This document shows, piece by piece, positions 1 through 10,911 of a stretch of 64,000 bases of DNA. The notes under the pieces are model-generated. The model had not been told where the DNA came from, ran no database searches, and worked only from the letters and a program-made list of their open reading frames with translations. The stretch is taken from assembly GCF_003946085.1 (NCBI RefSeq), contig NZ_RHOB01000001.1, positions 124,001-188,000 on the forward strand, given 5' to 3'. Both the position numbers and the translations under genes were made by a program. This DNA is from Levilactobacillus angrenensis. Its GTDB lineage: Bacteria > Bacillota > Bacilli > Lactobacillales > Lactobacillaceae. Each line of letters begins with the position of its first letter. Within the stretch, counting starts at the first letter, position 1.

Positions 1-2096
1 TGAGGGTTTGGGTTGAGGGTTGGTGCTGGGTTTGGCTCCGGATTTGGTCTCGGGGTTGGGCCCGGGTTGGGCCCCGGATTTGGTTCTGGGTTTGGCGCTG
101 GGTTTGGCGCTGGATTTGGCCCTGGATTCGGTTCTGGGTTTGGCTCCGGATTCGGCTCCGGATTGGGTTCTGGTTTCGGCTCTGGACTTGGTTCTGGGCT
201 TGGTTCTGGGCTTGGTTCCGGGTTGGGCCCTGGGTTCGGTTCCGGATTTGGTTCCGGATTTGGTTCCGGATTTGGCCCTGGATTCGGGCTCGGTTCTGGG
301 CTCGGTTCTGGGTCAGGGTCAGGGTCAGGGTCAGGGTCAGGCCCCGGTGCAGGCGTCACCGGTAAGTGCCGATAATACAATTTGACAGACTGCCGCTCCT
401 CTGTGAATTCCACGGACAGGTTGCCCGTGCTACTCCGCACAAACTCATATCCCGGAATCATCGGTGGCGTCAGGGAATAATTGGTACTGAGTTCTCCTCG
501 TCTTACTTGTGACGGTGCCAGCGTCGCGTGCGTGGCCTGGTCTTCATAGTCAATCTGTATTTCAGACATCTGTGGCTTCCGTACATAGGTGTCCGCCACC
601 GCCGGGCCATAGTTGTGCTCCAGGTCTGAAATTGACCACAGTCGTCCCTGAGGCTGGTCGATTGTCCCCGTACCTACAGCCTGCCACTGACTTTTGGCCC
701 GACTAGCATTGTCGGAAACATCCAGCCCCACCGTATAATTATGCTGATCCAGCAAGATATCTTTTGCGCCCAAATGTAAGGTCTCCAGATTAGACATGTT
801 GGCCAACATTTCCTCAGCCCGCCCATCCGTCCAAAAGAAGGGATCGTCAGAGCTGTAATCAAAGTGGGTCATGTCAAAACTAGAAATATCTAGATTTCTT
901 ACGGCAGAATAATCAAACATTTTTTGCATACTGCCCGCATCATCTGTTTGCCATCCACGCACATTCAGTGTCGTCGTATGGGCTTTGCCAAACATCTGCT
1001 CAAAGTTTCTCACGTGGCGGACATCCCAATGCGATAAATCCAATGATTCCGCGCCCACATCACGAAACATCTGCTGCATCCGGGTCACGCGCCCAACGTC
1101 CCAATCCGTTAGCGCAAGGGTTTTGGCCGGCACAGACTGAAACATCATTTCCATGTCCGTGACGCGTCCCGTCTGCCAGCCGCTGACATTCAAGTAATTT
1201 AGGTACCGACACAGGCGAAACATTGATTCCATCGTGGTTACCGCGCCAACTTGCCACCGGTGTAGATCTAGTCGCTCCACGCCACTACCGCCAAACATGT
1301 CGTCCATTCTCGTAACCTGACGGGTATCCCAGTCTTCGATCCCCACTTGGGAGAGTTCCGGCGTACCATTAAACATGCCTCCCATGTTTGTAACTTGCCC
1401 CGTTTGCCAAGTACTGATTGCTAGATGCTGCAGGCTTTCCATCTCATCAAACGTATACGACATGTTCGTCACGTGGCTCACGTCCCAATGATCCAAATCC
1501 AATTGTTGAATTGCCGTCTTAGCAAACATGCCATTGATGAACTTTAAACTGGGCGTTTGCCAGTTTTCAACGTCCACTTCATACAGGGAACTATCCCCCC
1601 AAAACATATTCCACATACTGGTGACATGACTGACATCCCAAGCATCTAAATCCAAATATTCAAGCTGATGGTCCTCAGCGAACATGCTCATCATATTGGT
1701 GACATGACTGGTATCTAGCAGGTCTATTCCCCATATTCGCTCCAACTGATCTAAATTTTCAAATAAGCGGTCGCACATTGGCGGTAGCTGGACTGGTCCT
1801 AAAATCTGAATTTCTTGAATATTGGCTGAATACTTGCGCCAAGAAGGCTGGCTAGTCATTTTACCAGCCCCTATCTGAAGGACCCCATCGGCAAGCGTCC
1901 ATTTACTAGTGCCAGAATACCCCGAGGCTCGAATCCCCCACATTCTGGTCGTTGTCGTCACCGCATGACCATTTTTAACTGCCAACACGGGCTGATTATC
2001 CTGCCATTCCCAGCTACACAACGCCACTCCTACAACTAGTCCCAGTTTCAAAACAAACGCAATCTGATTGCTTTTGAACCGCCACTTGCTCTGCAT
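1..2096 (-). CDS. BspA-like leucine-rich-repeat surface protein with MucBP-type domain (3' end cut off by window)
   Basis: The reading frame runs open from ATG at 2096 to the left edge, about 698 codons without a stop. The start has a strong ribosome site (AAAGGAGG, 5 bases upstream). The N-terminus [20 protein letters not shown] has a membrane segment suggesting a signal sequence. From about residue 110 to 400 there are some 13 copies of a ~22-residue repeat of the pattern '[16 protein letters not shown]', the DUF285/BspA leucine-rich repeat. A domain with '[12 protein letters not shown]' and 'IPGYEF' resembling MucBP follows, then a Pro-X tail. Such proteins are wall-anchored adhesins; the LPXTG anchor is expected beyond the window but is not seen. 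It is preceded by its own promoter and a dre-like palindrome. Confidence 0.88.
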   Translation of the reverse strand, partial: MQSKWRFKSNQIAFVLKLGLVVGVALCSWEWQDNQPVLAVKNGHAVTTTTRMWGIRASGYSGTSKWTLADGVLQIGAGKMTSQPSWRKYSANIQEIQILGPVQLPPMCDRLFENLDQLERIWGIDLLDTSHVTNMMSMFAEDHQLEYLDLDAWDVSHVTSMWNMFWGDSSLYEVDVENWQTPSLKFINGMFAKTAIQQLDLDHWDVSHVTNMSYTFDEMESLQHLAISTWQTGQVTNMGGMFNGTPELSQVGIEDWDTRQVTRMDDMFGGSGVERLDLHRWQVGAVTTMESMFRLCRYLNYLNVSGWQTGRVTDMEMMFQSVPAKTLALTDWDVGRVTRMQQMFRDVGAESLDLSHWDVRHVRNFEQMFGKAHTTTLNVRGWQTDDAGSMQKMFDYSAVRNLDISSFDMTHFDYSSDDPFFWTDGRAEEMLANMSNLETLHLGAKDILLDQHNYTVGLDVSDNASRAKSQWQAVGTGTIDQPQGRLWSISDLEHNYGPAVADTYVRKPQMSEIQIDYEDQATHATLAPSQVRRGELSTNYSLTPPMIPGYEFVRSSTGNLSVEFTEERQSVKLYYRHLPVTPAPGPDPDPDPDPDPEPSPEPSPNPGPNPEPNPEPNPEPNPGPNPEPSPEPSPEPSPEPKPEPNPEPNPEPNPEPNPGPNPAPNPAPNPEPNPGPNPGPTPRPNPEPNPAPTLNPNP
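3..340 (-). repeat. Pro-X dipeptide tandem repeat (wall-spanning linker of the adhesin gene)
   Basis: On the minus strand the codons alternate CCx (Pro) with Asn, Glu, Gly, Ala, Ser, Thr or Asp for more than 100 residues: first PDPDPDP from a 6-base tandem (gggtca, 309-338), then PEPSPEP, PEPNPEP and PGPNPAP blocks. It is the kind of extended proline-rich segment that spans the peptidoglycan before an LPXTG anchor. The near-perfect 6-, 12- and 18-base periodicity makes it likely to vary in length by slippage or recombination. Confidence 0.9.
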
Positions 2097-2242
2097 GATT
2101 TCCTCCTTTACTCGGTAAAGAGCCGCATTTTTATAAATTTACTCATTCTTTGCTGAATTATCAGTTAACTAACTTAACACTTTATCCTTATTCCGGATGA
2201 TACCCACAACTAAGCGCAACATCGACACCACCTGTCGACCAT

Positions 2243-2262
2243 CTTGGTCTAGACCAAGTATA
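2243..2262 (-). promoter_or_regulatory. dre-like palindromic operator overlapping a -10 box upstream of the adhesin
   Basis: CTTGGTCTAGACCAAG (2243-2258) is a perfect 16-bp palindrome. Its core TGGTCTAGACCA equals the known dre site of GntR/HutC-family amino-sugar regulators (NagR/DasR). On the minus strand TATACT (2257-2262) directly precedes it, so the palindrome would sit at the transcription start and a bound repressor would block the promoter. No convincing -35 was found, and the leader to the adhesin ATG is about 150 bases. Confidence 0.6.
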
Positions 2263-2374
2263 GTCAGTCACTCGCGGAAATGCCAGCAATAACGTTTATA
2301 AATTAAACCATGCTAAGCTGATACAATTCTAACCGTATGAGAAGTCGCTAGACTCGGCTTTTAACCGCAACCAT

Positions 2375-2402
2375 CAAAAAAGCAGCCATCCAGGCTGCTT
2401 TT
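2375..2402 (-). terminator. Rho-independent terminator of the 5'-nucleotidase gene
   Basis: On the minus strand AAAAGCAGCC, loop TGGAT, GGCTGCTTTTTT: a GC-rich hairpin followed by a T run, starting 8 bases past the nucleotidase stop codon. Confidence 0.88.
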
Positions 2403-2409
2403 CCGTTGC

Positions 2410-4245
2410 TTAATGACTGCCCAAATAAACTTTCCGGTCTAATTTAGGTGCTTGGACTGGTGTCCCTGCTGCAGTCATATCCTTGATGTAATTGACAAAC
2501 GTATCCGTATCCGTGCCAACTGAGGCAACGATCTTCGTGTCCTTGAAGGCCGCAAAGTTATCACCACCGCCATGTAAGAAGTCATTGATGACGACGTTGT
2601 ACGTCGCGCTCATGTCTAACGGCTCCCCGTTGGCTTGCGTAATTGCTGTCACTTGATATGGCGTATCTACTCCGCCAGCAGGATTGTCTGCATACGTGTA
2701 GTGTAATCCGGCAATTTGTAAGTAGTAAGCTTGCTTTTCATCATACTGCTGGTTCAAGGCATCCTTGATCTGTTGACCCGTCATTTCAACGACTTGTAAG
2801 ATATTGCCAAATGGTTGAACAGCTGTCGCCGCACCCCAAGTGATTGATTTGTCAGGTTTAACGACTAAGTCAGACCGAACACCACCGTTGTTGGTCATTG
2901 CAAAATCAGCCTTGGTACCCAATTTATTAGCCTCATACAGTTGCCCGTCAACGACCAATTCACCAGCCGCATTTTCCATCGTCTTGGAATTATTGAGTCG
3001 GCCCGTAATCGTCGTGGCATCCGCAGCTTGGCCAATTACTGCGTTAACTTGCGGCGCAACTCGTTTATCAGCATCTGCTACGATAGCCGAGACTTTGGCG
3101 TTGTCCTTGACCTTAGGCGCTTGGTTCTTCGGTAGCACGGGGTATACGTGAGAGACTAGACGCATGAACTTTCCAGTCTTGGGATTGATGTACCCTTGCG
3201 TATTGTTGTACGCCTTGCCCGTGTAGACTGCCTGAACGACCCGTGTCTTGCCGACCGTCGCATTTGCATACTGATGAGAATGCCCGGCCACGTACAGTCC
3301 GACGTTATTCTTAGGATCGGTTTGGTTGACCTTCTTTAAAATATCGACGGCTGAGCCACTGGTTTGCTTGCCATAAGTCGAGACCCCAGTATGGGCTAAG
3401 ACGACCACCGCTTTGACCCCCTTCTTATTGAGAATCCGGTCATACTTCTTGATGGTCTGCGCTTCATCTAAGATTTGATAATCCTGATAGTTTTGCAAGA
3501 GCGTCAGGCTAGGCAGGTCCGTCGTTTCAATGCCGATGAACCCCACCTTAGCCTTCTTACCGTGAGCTTTGACCGTCTTGATCACGTAAGGCTTATACCC
3601 GTAAGGTCGCTTATGATTACTCTTCTTGACCACGTTGGCGACCACTAGCTTGATCTTAGAATTTTGGTGTGGATACTTCTGAATTAAAGAAGATGCTGTC
3701 GCTACAGGCTTCTTCCCCGTTAGGATACGATTGAACTCGCCCAAGCCATGATCAAATTCGTGGTTACCCAACGTTCCGATTTGAAATTTCATGGCTTTTA
3801 GCGCGTGCATTGTTGATTCGTGGGCCAACAGGGTCGAGTTCGCCGGTGAGGCCCCGACCATGTCCCCTGCTTCTACCCGGAAGGTATTCTTAGAGTGTTG
3901 GACTTTTTTAAATTGGTTTTGTGCTTGATCTAAACCCGCCGCTAACCGCGTGACCGTTCCCACGCCTTCGTAGGTCTTGGTCCCAATATTGACGGATCCA
4001 GTCGTTTCCAAGCCCCCATGCAAGTCATTGATTCCGAGAACTTGAATCGGAATTGCTTGCTTATATTTCTTCGGCACCGAACGATACCCTGGTTGTGTGG
4101 TTGGCGCGGCGTAACGGTCCGTCTTAGTCGTGACCTTTACCGCCTTAGCATTTGCCGTGACCGTTGAGAACTCCCCGCTCCCCGCAATCAATGCTGGCAC
4201 TAACAGTGTGCCCATTAGGACATGTTGCCAATGATGTTTACCCAT
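2410..4245 (-). CDS. Secreted 5'-nucleotidase / 2',3'-cyclic phosphodiesterase family metallophosphatase
   Basis: 611 residues, usual for the bacterial 5'-nucleotidase (UshA/CpdB/YfkN) family. An N-terminal signal peptide ends near ANAKA (about residue 35). The metallophosphatase domain shows its metal ligands in order: INDLHG (72-77), GDMVGASPAN, TLGNHEFDHG, VVLAHTG and AGHSHQY. The C-terminal 5'-nucleotidase domain has TNNGGVRSDL and FLHGGGDNFAAF, which bind the nucleoside. There is no LPXTG motif, so release or non-covalent wall attachment is likely. Expected role: removing phosphate from external nucleotides so that nucleosides can be taken up. Transcribed alone, from a promoter at 4297-4325 to the terminator at 2375-2402. 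The exact substrate cannot be read from the sequence. Confidence 0.92.
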   Translation of the reverse strand: MGKHHWQHVLMGTLLVPALIAGSGEFSTVTANAKAVKVTTKTDRYAAPTTQPGYRSVPKKYKQAIPIQVLGINDLHGGLETTGSVNIGTKTYEGVGTVTRLAAGLDQAQNQFKKVQHSKNTFRVEAGDMVGASPANSTLLAHESTMHALKAMKFQIGTLGNHEFDHGLGEFNRILTGKKPVATASSLIQKYPHQNSKIKLVVANVVKKSNHKRPYGYKPYVIKTVKAHGKKAKVGFIGIETTDLPSLTLLQNYQDYQILDEAQTIKKYDRILNKKGVKAVVVLAHTGVSTYGKQTSGSAVDILKKVNQTDPKNNVGLYVAGHSHQYANATVGKTRVVQAVYTGKAYNNTQGYINPKTGKFMRLVSHVYPVLPKNQAPKVKDNAKVSAIVADADKRVAPQVNAVIGQAADATTITGRLNNSKTMENAAGELVVDGQLYEANKLGTKADFAMTNNGGVRSDLVVKPDKSITWGAATAVQPFGNILQVVEMTGQQIKDALNQQYDEKQAYYLQIAGLHYTYADNPAGGVDTPYQVTAITQANGEPLDMSATYNVVINDFLHGGGDNFAAFKDTKIVASVGTDTDTFVNYIKDMTAAGTPVQAPKLDRKVYLGSH

Positions 4246-4296
4246 AACAAAAATACCTCCCTGAAAATCTAGTGGCTAGTAAATAGCCGTATCTTC

Positions 4297-4325
4297 AGCG
4301 TATCAGTGAAAATTATTACAAACAA
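4297..4325 (-). promoter_or_regulatory. Probable sigma-A promoter of the 5'-nucleotidase gene
   Basis: Minus strand TTGTTT (-35, 4320-4325), 17-base spacer, TACGCT (-10, 4297-4302). An inverted repeat AACCGG...CCGGTT lies further upstream at about 4361-4383. Confidence 0.45.
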
Positions 4326-4507
4326 TTCCTTTTTAAATTAAAATCAACGGGTCATTTTAAACCGGCAATGTATCCGGTTGGTTGCCATGAAACACCAAAC
4401 TTTTACTGGGGAAATACTAGCTGAAAATGGCTATACTTCGGGTTTTCAGTTGTGTCAATCGCTGAGGGTTAATCGTTTTACTTTCAATCATTTACGCATT
4501 TACGTAG

Positions 4508-4551
4508 ACAAAAAAATTCCTACCTCAAATCACCTGGTAGGAATTTTTAAA
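4508..4551 (-). terminator. Terminator of the gyrBA transcript (bidirectional shape)
   Basis: Minus strand AAAAATTCCTACC, loop, GGTAGGAATTTTTTT: a 13-bp stem with a T run, beginning 14 bases after the gyrA stop. The 260 bases between this hairpin and the nucleotidase start hold only that gene's promoter; I see no gene there. Confidence 0.9.
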
Positions 4552-4564
4552 ACACGTTATCTAA

Positions 4565-7120
4565 TTAATCTTCCGGCGCATCAGAATCCGGCGTCGTCGT
4601 GGCGTTGTCCGGCGCAGTAGCCGGTGCCGTCTCACTGGCGGCACTGCTATCTGCGTTGGCATCGTCATCGGCGGAGTCATCTTCCTTGTCGACCTTAGCC
4701 ATCGTTGCGACCTTGGTGTCGTCTGCCAAGCGAATCAGGTGAACCCCTAAGGTTGCCCGGCCCGTTTCGGAAACGTCACTGCCGCTAAAGCGGATCATAA
4801 CCCCTTTGTCGGTGACCAACATAATGTCTTCGTCACCGTCTAAGGTCGTCAAGCCAGCTAACGGCCCGTTCTTGGTCGTTACGTTGACCGTCTTGATTCC
4901 TTTACCACCACGGCCCTTGATTGGGTATTCGCTAGCGGCCGTTTGCTTCCCATAACCCTTTTCGGAAATGACAAACACACGACTATCGGGCTTCAAGACG
5001 CTGGCGCCAATCACGTAGTCGCTGTCCCGCAGGCGAATCCCGCGGACACCCGTGGCTGAACGCCCCATGGAGCGGACGTCTTGCGCCGCAAAGCTGACGG
5101 CGTACCCCAAGTGGGTCCCAATGATCATGTTGGCATCGGCATTGATGATGTCCACGTCGATCAGTTCGTCGTTTTCCTTCAAGTTGATGGCCTTCAGACC
5201 ATTACTACGGATATTGGCAAACTCATCGACTGGCGTCCGTTTGACCGTTCCTTGCACAGTCGTGAAGAACAGGTCACGCTTACCGTTTTCGCCCGGATTG
5301 GCGACGTTGATAACCGCCTGAACGTGTTCGTTATTGTTGATACCCAGCAGGTTGATCACCGGAATCCCCTTGGCAGTCCGGCCGTATTCAGGGATTTCGT
5401 ACCCCTTCATCCGGTAGACCTTCCCGGTATTGGTGAAGAACAGCAGCATATCGTGCGTGGAGGTCGCCACGAGGTGTTCGATGAAGTCATCATCGTGCAC
5501 GCCCATGCCTTGGACCCCTTTACCGCCACGGTTTTGGGCCTTAAATTCAGACGTTGGTAACCGCTTGATGTAGCCGTTGTGCGTCAAGGAGACCACGACG
5601 TCTTCTTCGGCGATCAAGTCTTCGTCTTCCAAACTGAGGACTTCGCCGACCATCAATTCGGTCCGACGAGCATCCCCAAATTTATTTTGAATGTCTAATA
5701 ATTCTTGGTAAATGATGTCTTGTTGGCGTTCCTTGGAGGCCAAGATTTCCTTGTAGTCCTTGATGTTCGCCATGACATCGTTGTATTCCTTTTCGACCTT
5801 TTCCCGTTCCAAACCGGTCAGCCGAACCAACCGCATGTCCAAAATGGCTTGTGATTGCTTGTCTGACAGGCTGTAGCGAGTCATCAATTCATTCTTCGCG
5901 ACTTCCGCCGTTTGGGACTGACGAATGATCGTGATGATGGCATCAATGTGGTCTAAGGCGATCCGCAACCCTTCCAGGATGTGGGCCCGGGCTTCGGCCT
6001 TCCGCAATTCAAAGGCCGTCCGACGCTTGATGACCTGCAGCTGGAATTCCAAGTAGTACTGTAAGATGGCCTTTAAGCCCAGCACTTTAGGCGCACCGTT
6101 AACGATGGCTAACATGTTGATCCCAAATGACGTCTGCATCAACGTCATCTTGTACAGGTTGTTCAAAATGACCTCGGCACTGGCATCCCGGCGCACGTCG
6201 ATCACGATGCGCATCCCGGTCCGGTCGGTTTCATCGTTGACATCCGTGATGCCTTCGATTCGCTTATCCCGGGCCAATTCAGCGATCCGTTCGATCAGCT
6301 TGGCCTTGTTGACCATGTACGGAATTTCCGTGGCCACGATTCGTTGCTTACCGTTCTTTTCTTCTTCGATATCGACCTTGGCCCGCAACGTGATGGTGCC
6401 TTTCCCGGTCTCGTAAGCCCGGCGAATGGCCGCTTTACCCATGACAATCCCACCGGTTGGGAAGTCGGGACCTGGTAAGGCCTCCATCAACTCAGCCAAG
6501 CTGGCATCGGGGTTCTTCATCAAGATGTGTAGCGCACTGATTACTTCCGTCAGGTTGTGTGGCGGAATGTTGGTCGCCATCCCCACGGCGATCCCGGAAG
6601 CCCCGTTGACTAACAGGTTCGGGAAGCGTGATGGTAAGACGACGGGTTCCCGTTCGGACCCATCATAGTTATCTTGAAAATCAATCGTATCTTTGTTGAT
6701 ATCCCGCAGCATTTCCATGGCGATTTTACTCAACCGTGCTTCGGTATACCGCATGGCGGCGGCCCCATCACCATCGACAGAACCAAAGTTCCCGTGACCG
6801 TCGACTAACATGTAGCGGTACGAGAAATCTTGCGCCATCCGCACCATGGATTCGTACACGGCGGAATCCCCATGCGGATGATATTTCCCGAGGACATCCC
6901 CGACCATCCGGGCTGATTTCCGGAATGGCTTGTCGGGCGTAATCCCCAGTTCATGCATATCGTACAAAATCCGGCGGTGGACTGGCTTCAAGCCATCCCG
7001 CACGTCCGGTAACGCCCGTTGAACAATCACACTCATTGCGTAATCCAAGAAGGATGAGCGCATCGTTTGTGACAGGTCAACGTCGGTAATCCGACTTAAA
7101 TAATTTTGATCATCAGCCAA
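4565..7120 (-). CDS. gyrA: DNA gyrase subunit A
   Basis: 851 residues. The DNA breakage-reunion domain begins [20 protein letters not shown]; the catalytic tyrosine is Y125 in [11 protein letters not shown]. The quinolone-resistance region reads [14 protein letters not shown] (81-94), with Ser86 and Glu90, the susceptible-type residues. The GyrA box QNRGGKG precedes the six-bladed C-terminal DNA-wrapping domain. The last ~35 residues are an acidic, Asp/Ala/Thr-rich tail. Start is TTG at 7120, supported by GGAGGG upstream. It follows gyrB by 31 bases and is co-transcribed. With GyrB it forms the A2B2 enzyme that introduces negative supercoils. Confidence 0.98.
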   Translation of the reverse strand: MADDQNYLSRITDVDLSQTMRSSFLDYAMSVIVQRALPDVRDGLKPVHRRILYDMHELGITPDKPFRKSARMVGDVLGKYHPHGDSAVYESMVRMAQDFSYRYMLVDGHGNFGSVDGDGAAAMRYTEARLSKIAMEMLRDINKDTIDFQDNYDGSEREPVVLPSRFPNLLVNGASGIAVGMATNIPPHNLTEVISALHILMKNPDASLAELMEALPGPDFPTGGIVMGKAAIRRAYETGKGTITLRAKVDIEEEKNGKQRIVATEIPYMVNKAKLIERIAELARDKRIEGITDVNDETDRTGMRIVIDVRRDASAEVILNNLYKMTLMQTSFGINMLAIVNGAPKVLGLKAILQYYLEFQLQVIKRRTAFELRKAEARAHILEGLRIALDHIDAIITIIRQSQTAEVAKNELMTRYSLSDKQSQAILDMRLVRLTGLEREKVEKEYNDVMANIKDYKEILASKERQQDIIYQELLDIQNKFGDARRTELMVGEVLSLEDEDLIAEEDVVVSLTHNGYIKRLPTSEFKAQNRGGKGVQGMGVHDDDFIEHLVATSTHDMLLFFTNTGKVYRMKGYEIPEYGRTAKGIPVINLLGINNNEHVQAVINVANPGENGKRDLFFTTVQGTVKRTPVDEFANIRSNGLKAINLKENDELIDVDIINADANMIIGTHLGYAVSFAAQDVRSMGRSATGVRGIRLRDSDYVIGASVLKPDSRVFVISEKGYGKQTAASEYPIKGRGGKGIKTVNVTTKNGPLAGLTTLDGDEDIMLVTDKGVMIRFSGSDVSETGRATLGVHLIRLADDTKVATMAKVDKEDDSADDDANADSSAASETAPATAPDNATTTPDSDAPED

Positions 7121-7151
7121 ATTTTTACCCTCCGTTCTTCCCTAACACTCA

Positions 7152-9098
7152 CTAAACATCCAACTCAGCAAAGGTGGCATTGTCCTCGATGAACTCACGG
7201 CGGGGCGCCACTTTATCGCCCATCAACATGCTAAAGACTTGGTCCGCGTTGATGGCATCATCCGCGTCGACCCGTAGCAAACGGCGGTTCTCCGGATTCA
7301 TGGTCGTGTCCCAAAGCTGTTCGGCATCCATTTCACCTAACCCTTTGTACCGTTGAATCTGGGGCTTCGGTGCTGGTGGCAATTGACCGAGCAACTCTTT
7401 CAATTCATCGTCGGTGTCCAAATACCGTTGCATCTTACCTTGACGCACCCGGTACAGTGGTGGACAAGCAATGTAAACGTACCCGGCATCGAGCAATGGC
7501 CGCATGTAGCGGTAGACCAGCGTCAAGAGCAGCGTCCGAATGTGGGCGCCATCGACATCGGCATCGGTCATGATGATTAGCTTGTGATAGTTGGCTTTGG
7601 CCACATCAAAATCATTACCAAAGCCCGTCCCCATGGCGGTAAACAGCGAACGAATTTCTTCGTTGGCTAAGATCCGGTCCATAGAGGCCTTTTCAACGTT
7701 CAAAATCTTCCCCCGAATCGGCAGGATGGCTTGCGTCAACCGCGAACGGCCTTGCTTAGCTGACCCACCGGCGGAGTCCCCTTCGACGATGAACAGTTCG
7801 GAGATTTCCGGGTCCTTGGACGTGTTATCGGCCAATTTCCCCGGCAGGTTCGAAATTTCCAACCCACTCTTCTTACGGGTGACTTCCCGAGCGCGTTTGG
7901 CAGCGACCCGAGCCTTAGATGCCAAGTTCCCCTTGTCGACGATTTTCTTGGCCACGTCAGGGTGTTCCATCAAGAAACGCATGAAGTGGTCGGCAAACGT
8001 GTGGTCCACGGCCGTTCGTGCATCTGAGTTCCCTAACTTGGTCTTGGTCTGTCCTTCGAATTGAGGATCCGGGTGCTTGACGGAAACGACGGCCGTTAAC
8101 CCTTCACGGACATCATCCCCGGTCAGGTTGGCTTCGTTATCCTTCATCAGCTTGTTTTGGCGGGCATAGTCATTGACGACCCGCGTCAACGCCCGCTTGA
8201 ACCCTTCTTCGTGGGTCCCACCTTCATAGGTGTGGATGTTGTTGGTAAACGTCAACAGGTTGTTGTGATAATCGTCAGTGTATTGTAAGGCCACTTCAAC
8301 CGTGATCCCGTTTTCTTGCCCTTCCACGTAAATTGGGGGTTCGAACAGGGTCTCTTTGTTTTCGTTTAAATAATCAACGTAGTGGCGAATCCCACCTTCG
8401 TACAGGAAGTCGTCTTCCGTGGGCTTTTCTGGGCGTTCATCACGAATCGTGATGCGTAAGCCCTTGTTTAAGAAGGCCAGTTCCCGAATCCGGGTCGTCA
8501 ACGTCTTGATATCAAACGTCGTCGTATCCCGGAAGATATCTGGGTCTGGTAAGAAGTGCACGATGGTCCCGTGTTGGTCTTCGGGTAAGCCCTCTTCGAC
8601 CACCCGCATCGGCGTGACCACGTGGCCACGATTGAAGGTGATGCCGTACTTCTTGCCGCCCCGGATGACTTGGGCATCCAGTTCGGTCGACAGGGCGTTC
8701 ACGACGGACGCACCAACCCCGTGCAGCCCACCAGAGACCTTGTACCCGCCACCGCCGAATTTACCCCCGGCGTGCAGGATGGTGAAGACCGTTTCCAAAG
8801 CGGGCTTGCCCGTCTTCTTTTGGATATCGATGGGAATCCCCCGTCCGTTATCCGTCACGGTCACACTATTATCTTTATTAACGGTCACGTGAATCTCATC
8901 GGCAAAGCCCGCCAAGGCTTCATCGATCCCGTTATCTACAATTTCCCAGACCAAGTGGTGCAGACCTTGGGCACTCGTCGAGCCAATGTACATCCCGGGC
9001 CGTTTCCGGACCGCTTCCAAGCCCTCTAAGACTTGAATCTGGCTGGCATCGTATTCCCGTGCCTGTTCTGCTTTGGTTTCGTGTTCGTAATCAGCCAC
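7152..9098 (-). CDS. gyrB: DNA gyrase subunit B
   Basis: 648 residues, normal length. GHKL ATPase domain: [23 protein letters not shown] and the ATP-lid [21 protein letters not shown]. The TOPRIM domain shows [13 protein letters not shown] and [12 protein letters not shown], whose acidic residues bind Mg2+. The C-terminal GyrA-contacting motif is [13 protein letters not shown]. Start is GTG at 9098 with AAAGGAGG 8 bases upstream; this ribosome site lies at the very end of recF, so recF and gyrB are closely coupled (3-base gap). Confidence 0.98.
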   Translation of the reverse strand: MADYEHETKAEQAREYDASQIQVLEGLEAVRKRPGMYIGSTSAQGLHHLVWEIVDNGIDEALAGFADEIHVTVNKDNSVTVTDNGRGIPIDIQKKTGKPALETVFTILHAGGKFGGGGYKVSGGLHGVGASVVNALSTELDAQVIRGGKKYGITFNRGHVVTPMRVVEEGLPEDQHGTIVHFLPDPDIFRDTTTFDIKTLTTRIRELAFLNKGLRITIRDERPEKPTEDDFLYEGGIRHYVDYLNENKETLFEPPIYVEGQENGITVEVALQYTDDYHNNLLTFTNNIHTYEGGTHEEGFKRALTRVVNDYARQNKLMKDNEANLTGDDVREGLTAVVSVKHPDPQFEGQTKTKLGNSDARTAVDHTFADHFMRFLMEHPDVAKKIVDKGNLASKARVAAKRAREVTRKKSGLEISNLPGKLADNTSKDPEISELFIVEGDSAGGSAKQGRSRLTQAILPIRGKILNVEKASMDRILANEEIRSLFTAMGTGFGNDFDVAKANYHKLIIMTDADVDGAHIRTLLLTLVYRYMRPLLDAGYVYIACPPLYRVRQGKMQRYLDTDDELKELLGQLPPAPKPQIQRYKGLGEMDAEQLWDTTMNPENRRLLRVDADDAINADQVFSMLMGDKVAPRREFIEDNATFAELDV

Positions 9099-9101
9099 TG
9101 C

Positions 9102-10250
9102 CTAATCCTCCTTTGTTGCTGCGTCGTTTGCCGACGCGTCGGCCACCACGGACCCCGCGGCCACGTGAAAAATGGTCGGGTCCTTGATCAGCTGGCGGGT
9201 GATACCGCTCAGACTGGTGGTGGTAATAAACGTTTGGACTTTATCCTGAATTGCCGTCAGCAGATGGGTCTGCCGGGCATCGTCGAGTTCGGAGAGCACG
9301 TCGTCTAACAATAAGACGGGATACTCACCGGTCTCTTCTTTCATCAAATCAATCTCGGCCAACTTCACGCTGAGCGCCGTGGTCCGCTGCTGGCCTTGCG
9401 ACCCGAACGTTTGCACGTTCTTGCCGTTGACCTGAAAATGCAAGTCGTCGCGGTGGGGCCCCACCAGGGTCGTCCCCTGGTAAAGCTCCTTATCGCGTTG
9501 CTTGGCATACAGCGCTGTTAACGCCGCACAAATGGTCTTGGCATCCGTCAACTGGTCGTCGGGGACCTGTGTGGCGTAGTGAAACGTCAACTCCTCGCGT
9601 TGCTGCGAGATCTCGGCGTGAATCGCCTGGGCCCAATGCTCCAATTTCTGTAGCATATTTAAGCGCTGAGCAATGATCTCCGCCCCGTAAGCCGCTAACT
9701 GATCAGACAGTACAGACAAAAAAAGGAGGTCCTTTTTCTGTTTGTGCTGCAGATCTTTCAAGTAGCGATTCCGCTGCTTTAACAACGTCCGATACTGGCT
9801 CAGATTGTAGAGGTAGCGCGGATTCATCTGGCCGAACTCCATGTCCATGAACCGCCGACGCACGGATGGTGCGCCCTTGACGATGGCCAAGTCTTCCGGT
9901 GCAAACAAAATCACGTTGAGCTGCCCCACGTACTGCGACAAGCGGGCCTGTTCCAGGTGATTGACCTTGGCTCGTTTGCCCTGACGCGAAAAGGTCAGCT
10001 CTAACGGCACCGTCCCGGCACTCTTGACCACTTTGCCACTGACCTTGGCCGTTTTGGCCTGCCAGTTGACGAGATCGTGGTCGTTGGCCGTCCGGTGACT
10101 ACGCGTTAGCGCCAACACATAAATGGCCTCTAATAGATTGGTTTTACCCTGTGCATTTTCGCCCAACAAGACGTTGATTCCGCGGCCTAGCTGCAGATCA
10201 GCGCTTGGGTAGTTGCGAAAATGCTGCAACTGCAACTCCTGCAAATACAT
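9102..10250 (-). CDS. recF: DNA replication and repair protein RecF
   Basis: 382 residues. It is an SMC-like ATPase that loads RecA at gaps. Walker A is [15 protein letters not shown] (about 32-46), the ABC signature region [19 protein letters not shown], and Walker [15 protein letters not shown]. The start ATG at 10250 overlaps the yaaA stop by one base (TAATG), indicating translational coupling. The protein ends with a short Ala/Asp-rich tail. Confidence 0.97.
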   Translation of the reverse strand: MYLQELQLQHFRNYPSADLQLGRGINVLLGENAQGKTNLLEAIYVLALTRSHRTANDHDLVNWQAKTAKVSGKVVKSAGTVPLELTFSRQGKRAKVNHLEQARLSQYVGQLNVILFAPEDLAIVKGAPSVRRRFMDMEFGQMNPRYLYNLSQYRTLLKQRNRYLKDLQHKQKKDLLFLSVLSDQLAAYGAEIIAQRLNMLQKLEHWAQAIHAEISQQREELTFHYATQVPDDQLTDAKTICAALTALYAKQRDKELYQGTTLVGPHRDDLHFQVNGKNVQTFGSQGQQRTTALSVKLAEIDLMKEETGEYPVLLLDDVLSELDDARQTHLLTAIQDKVQTFITTTSLSGITRQLIKDPTIFHVAAGSVVADASANDAATKED

Positions 10251-10477
10251 TATTCACCCTGCTTTGAGCGTATAAAAAATAATCCTGCCTCAGGTACGGC
10301 GACCGTATCACCTGGATACAGCTTGCGGCCCCGCCGATTATCCGGCTCGTCATTGACATTTACGGTGTTTTCCCGCAAATACCATTTGGCTTGACCGCCC
10401 GTACTGATCACGGATTCTTCTTTGAGTAACTGGCCTAAAGTGATGTAGGGCGTCTCAATGAAAACTTCTTTTTTCAC
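10250..10477 (-). CDS. yaaA: S4-domain RNA-binding protein YaaA
   Basis: 75 residues, the usual size of the S4-like protein between dnaN and recF in Firmicutes. The S4 fold is visible in [23 protein letters not shown] and [15 protein letters not shown]. It probably binds structured RNA or the ribosome; the precise role is unsettled. It overlaps recF by one base and opens the yaaA-recF-gyrB-gyrA operon, which has its own promoter at 10507-10512 rather than simply continuing from dnaN. Confidence 0.95.
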   Translation of the reverse strand: MKKEVFIETPYITLGQLLKEESVISTGGQAKWYLRENTVNVNDEPDNRRGRKLYPGDTVAVPEAGLFFIRSKQGE

Positions 10478-10506
10478 AATTTCACCCCTTATTTTTCTTC
10501 TCTTAT

Positions 10507-10535
10507 ATTATACCGCTTTTTACCGCAAAGGTACA
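10507..10535 (-). promoter_or_regulatory. Promoter of the yaaA-recF-gyrBA operon
   Basis: Minus strand TATAAT (10507-10512) is a perfect -10, 30 bases before the yaaA start. The -35 region is weak (TGTACC at 17 bases). The remaining yaaA-dnaN gap (10513-10842) is AT-rich with a small hairpin GCCTG-TTTTTA-CAGGC at about 10753-10768; no gene is visible in it. Confidence 0.55.
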
Positions 10536-10842
10536 GTTGAACTACCTTATTTTTCGCCTCTCAGCCGATTTATGCCGTTCTTGATATTTTTGCCAAAAAA
10601 CCAGTAAATTTGCTCAGAGCCAAAAATAACCCGGTTACGGCGGAAATCGCCAAAATTTAGCCGGATTTTTCATAAAAATTGTTATGTTAACCGTTTATGG
10701 GGCCTGAGAGTGGGTCACAGGCGGTTAACCGGCAACTATTAAGTCGCTAATTGCCTGTAAAAACAGGCTGCGGCTAGTTAAACTTAGCGCACCACCGCTC
10801 CCTGCCATTCCGTGGTGTCCCTTTTCGGCAGTCTTGCCCAAA

Positions 10843-10878
10843 CAAAAAGCGCCGCCCGACAACTCGGCACGACGCTTG
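10843..10878 (-). terminator. Terminator downstream of dnaN
   Basis: Minus strand AAGCGTCGTGCC, loop, GGGCGGCGCTTTTTG. It starts about 35 bases after the dnaN stop and separates dnaA-dnaN from the yaaA operon. Confidence 0.75.
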
Positions 10879-10911
10879 TGAATTTGCTTGTGAAATGGCT
10901 TGTGAAATTTG

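Noticed and set aside
1-340. CRISPR-like repetition
   Set aside because: Units are 6-18 bases, contiguous and coding; there are no spacers.
13-385. Gly-Phe/Leu-rich plus-strand frames over the tandem repeat
   Set aside because: They are antisense shadows of the Pro-X codons of the adhesin gene, with no ribosome site.
4378-4620. 80-codon plus-strand frame between the nucleotidase and gyrA
   Set aside because: It runs through the gyrA terminator into the gyrA 3' end antisense, and lacks a ribosome site.
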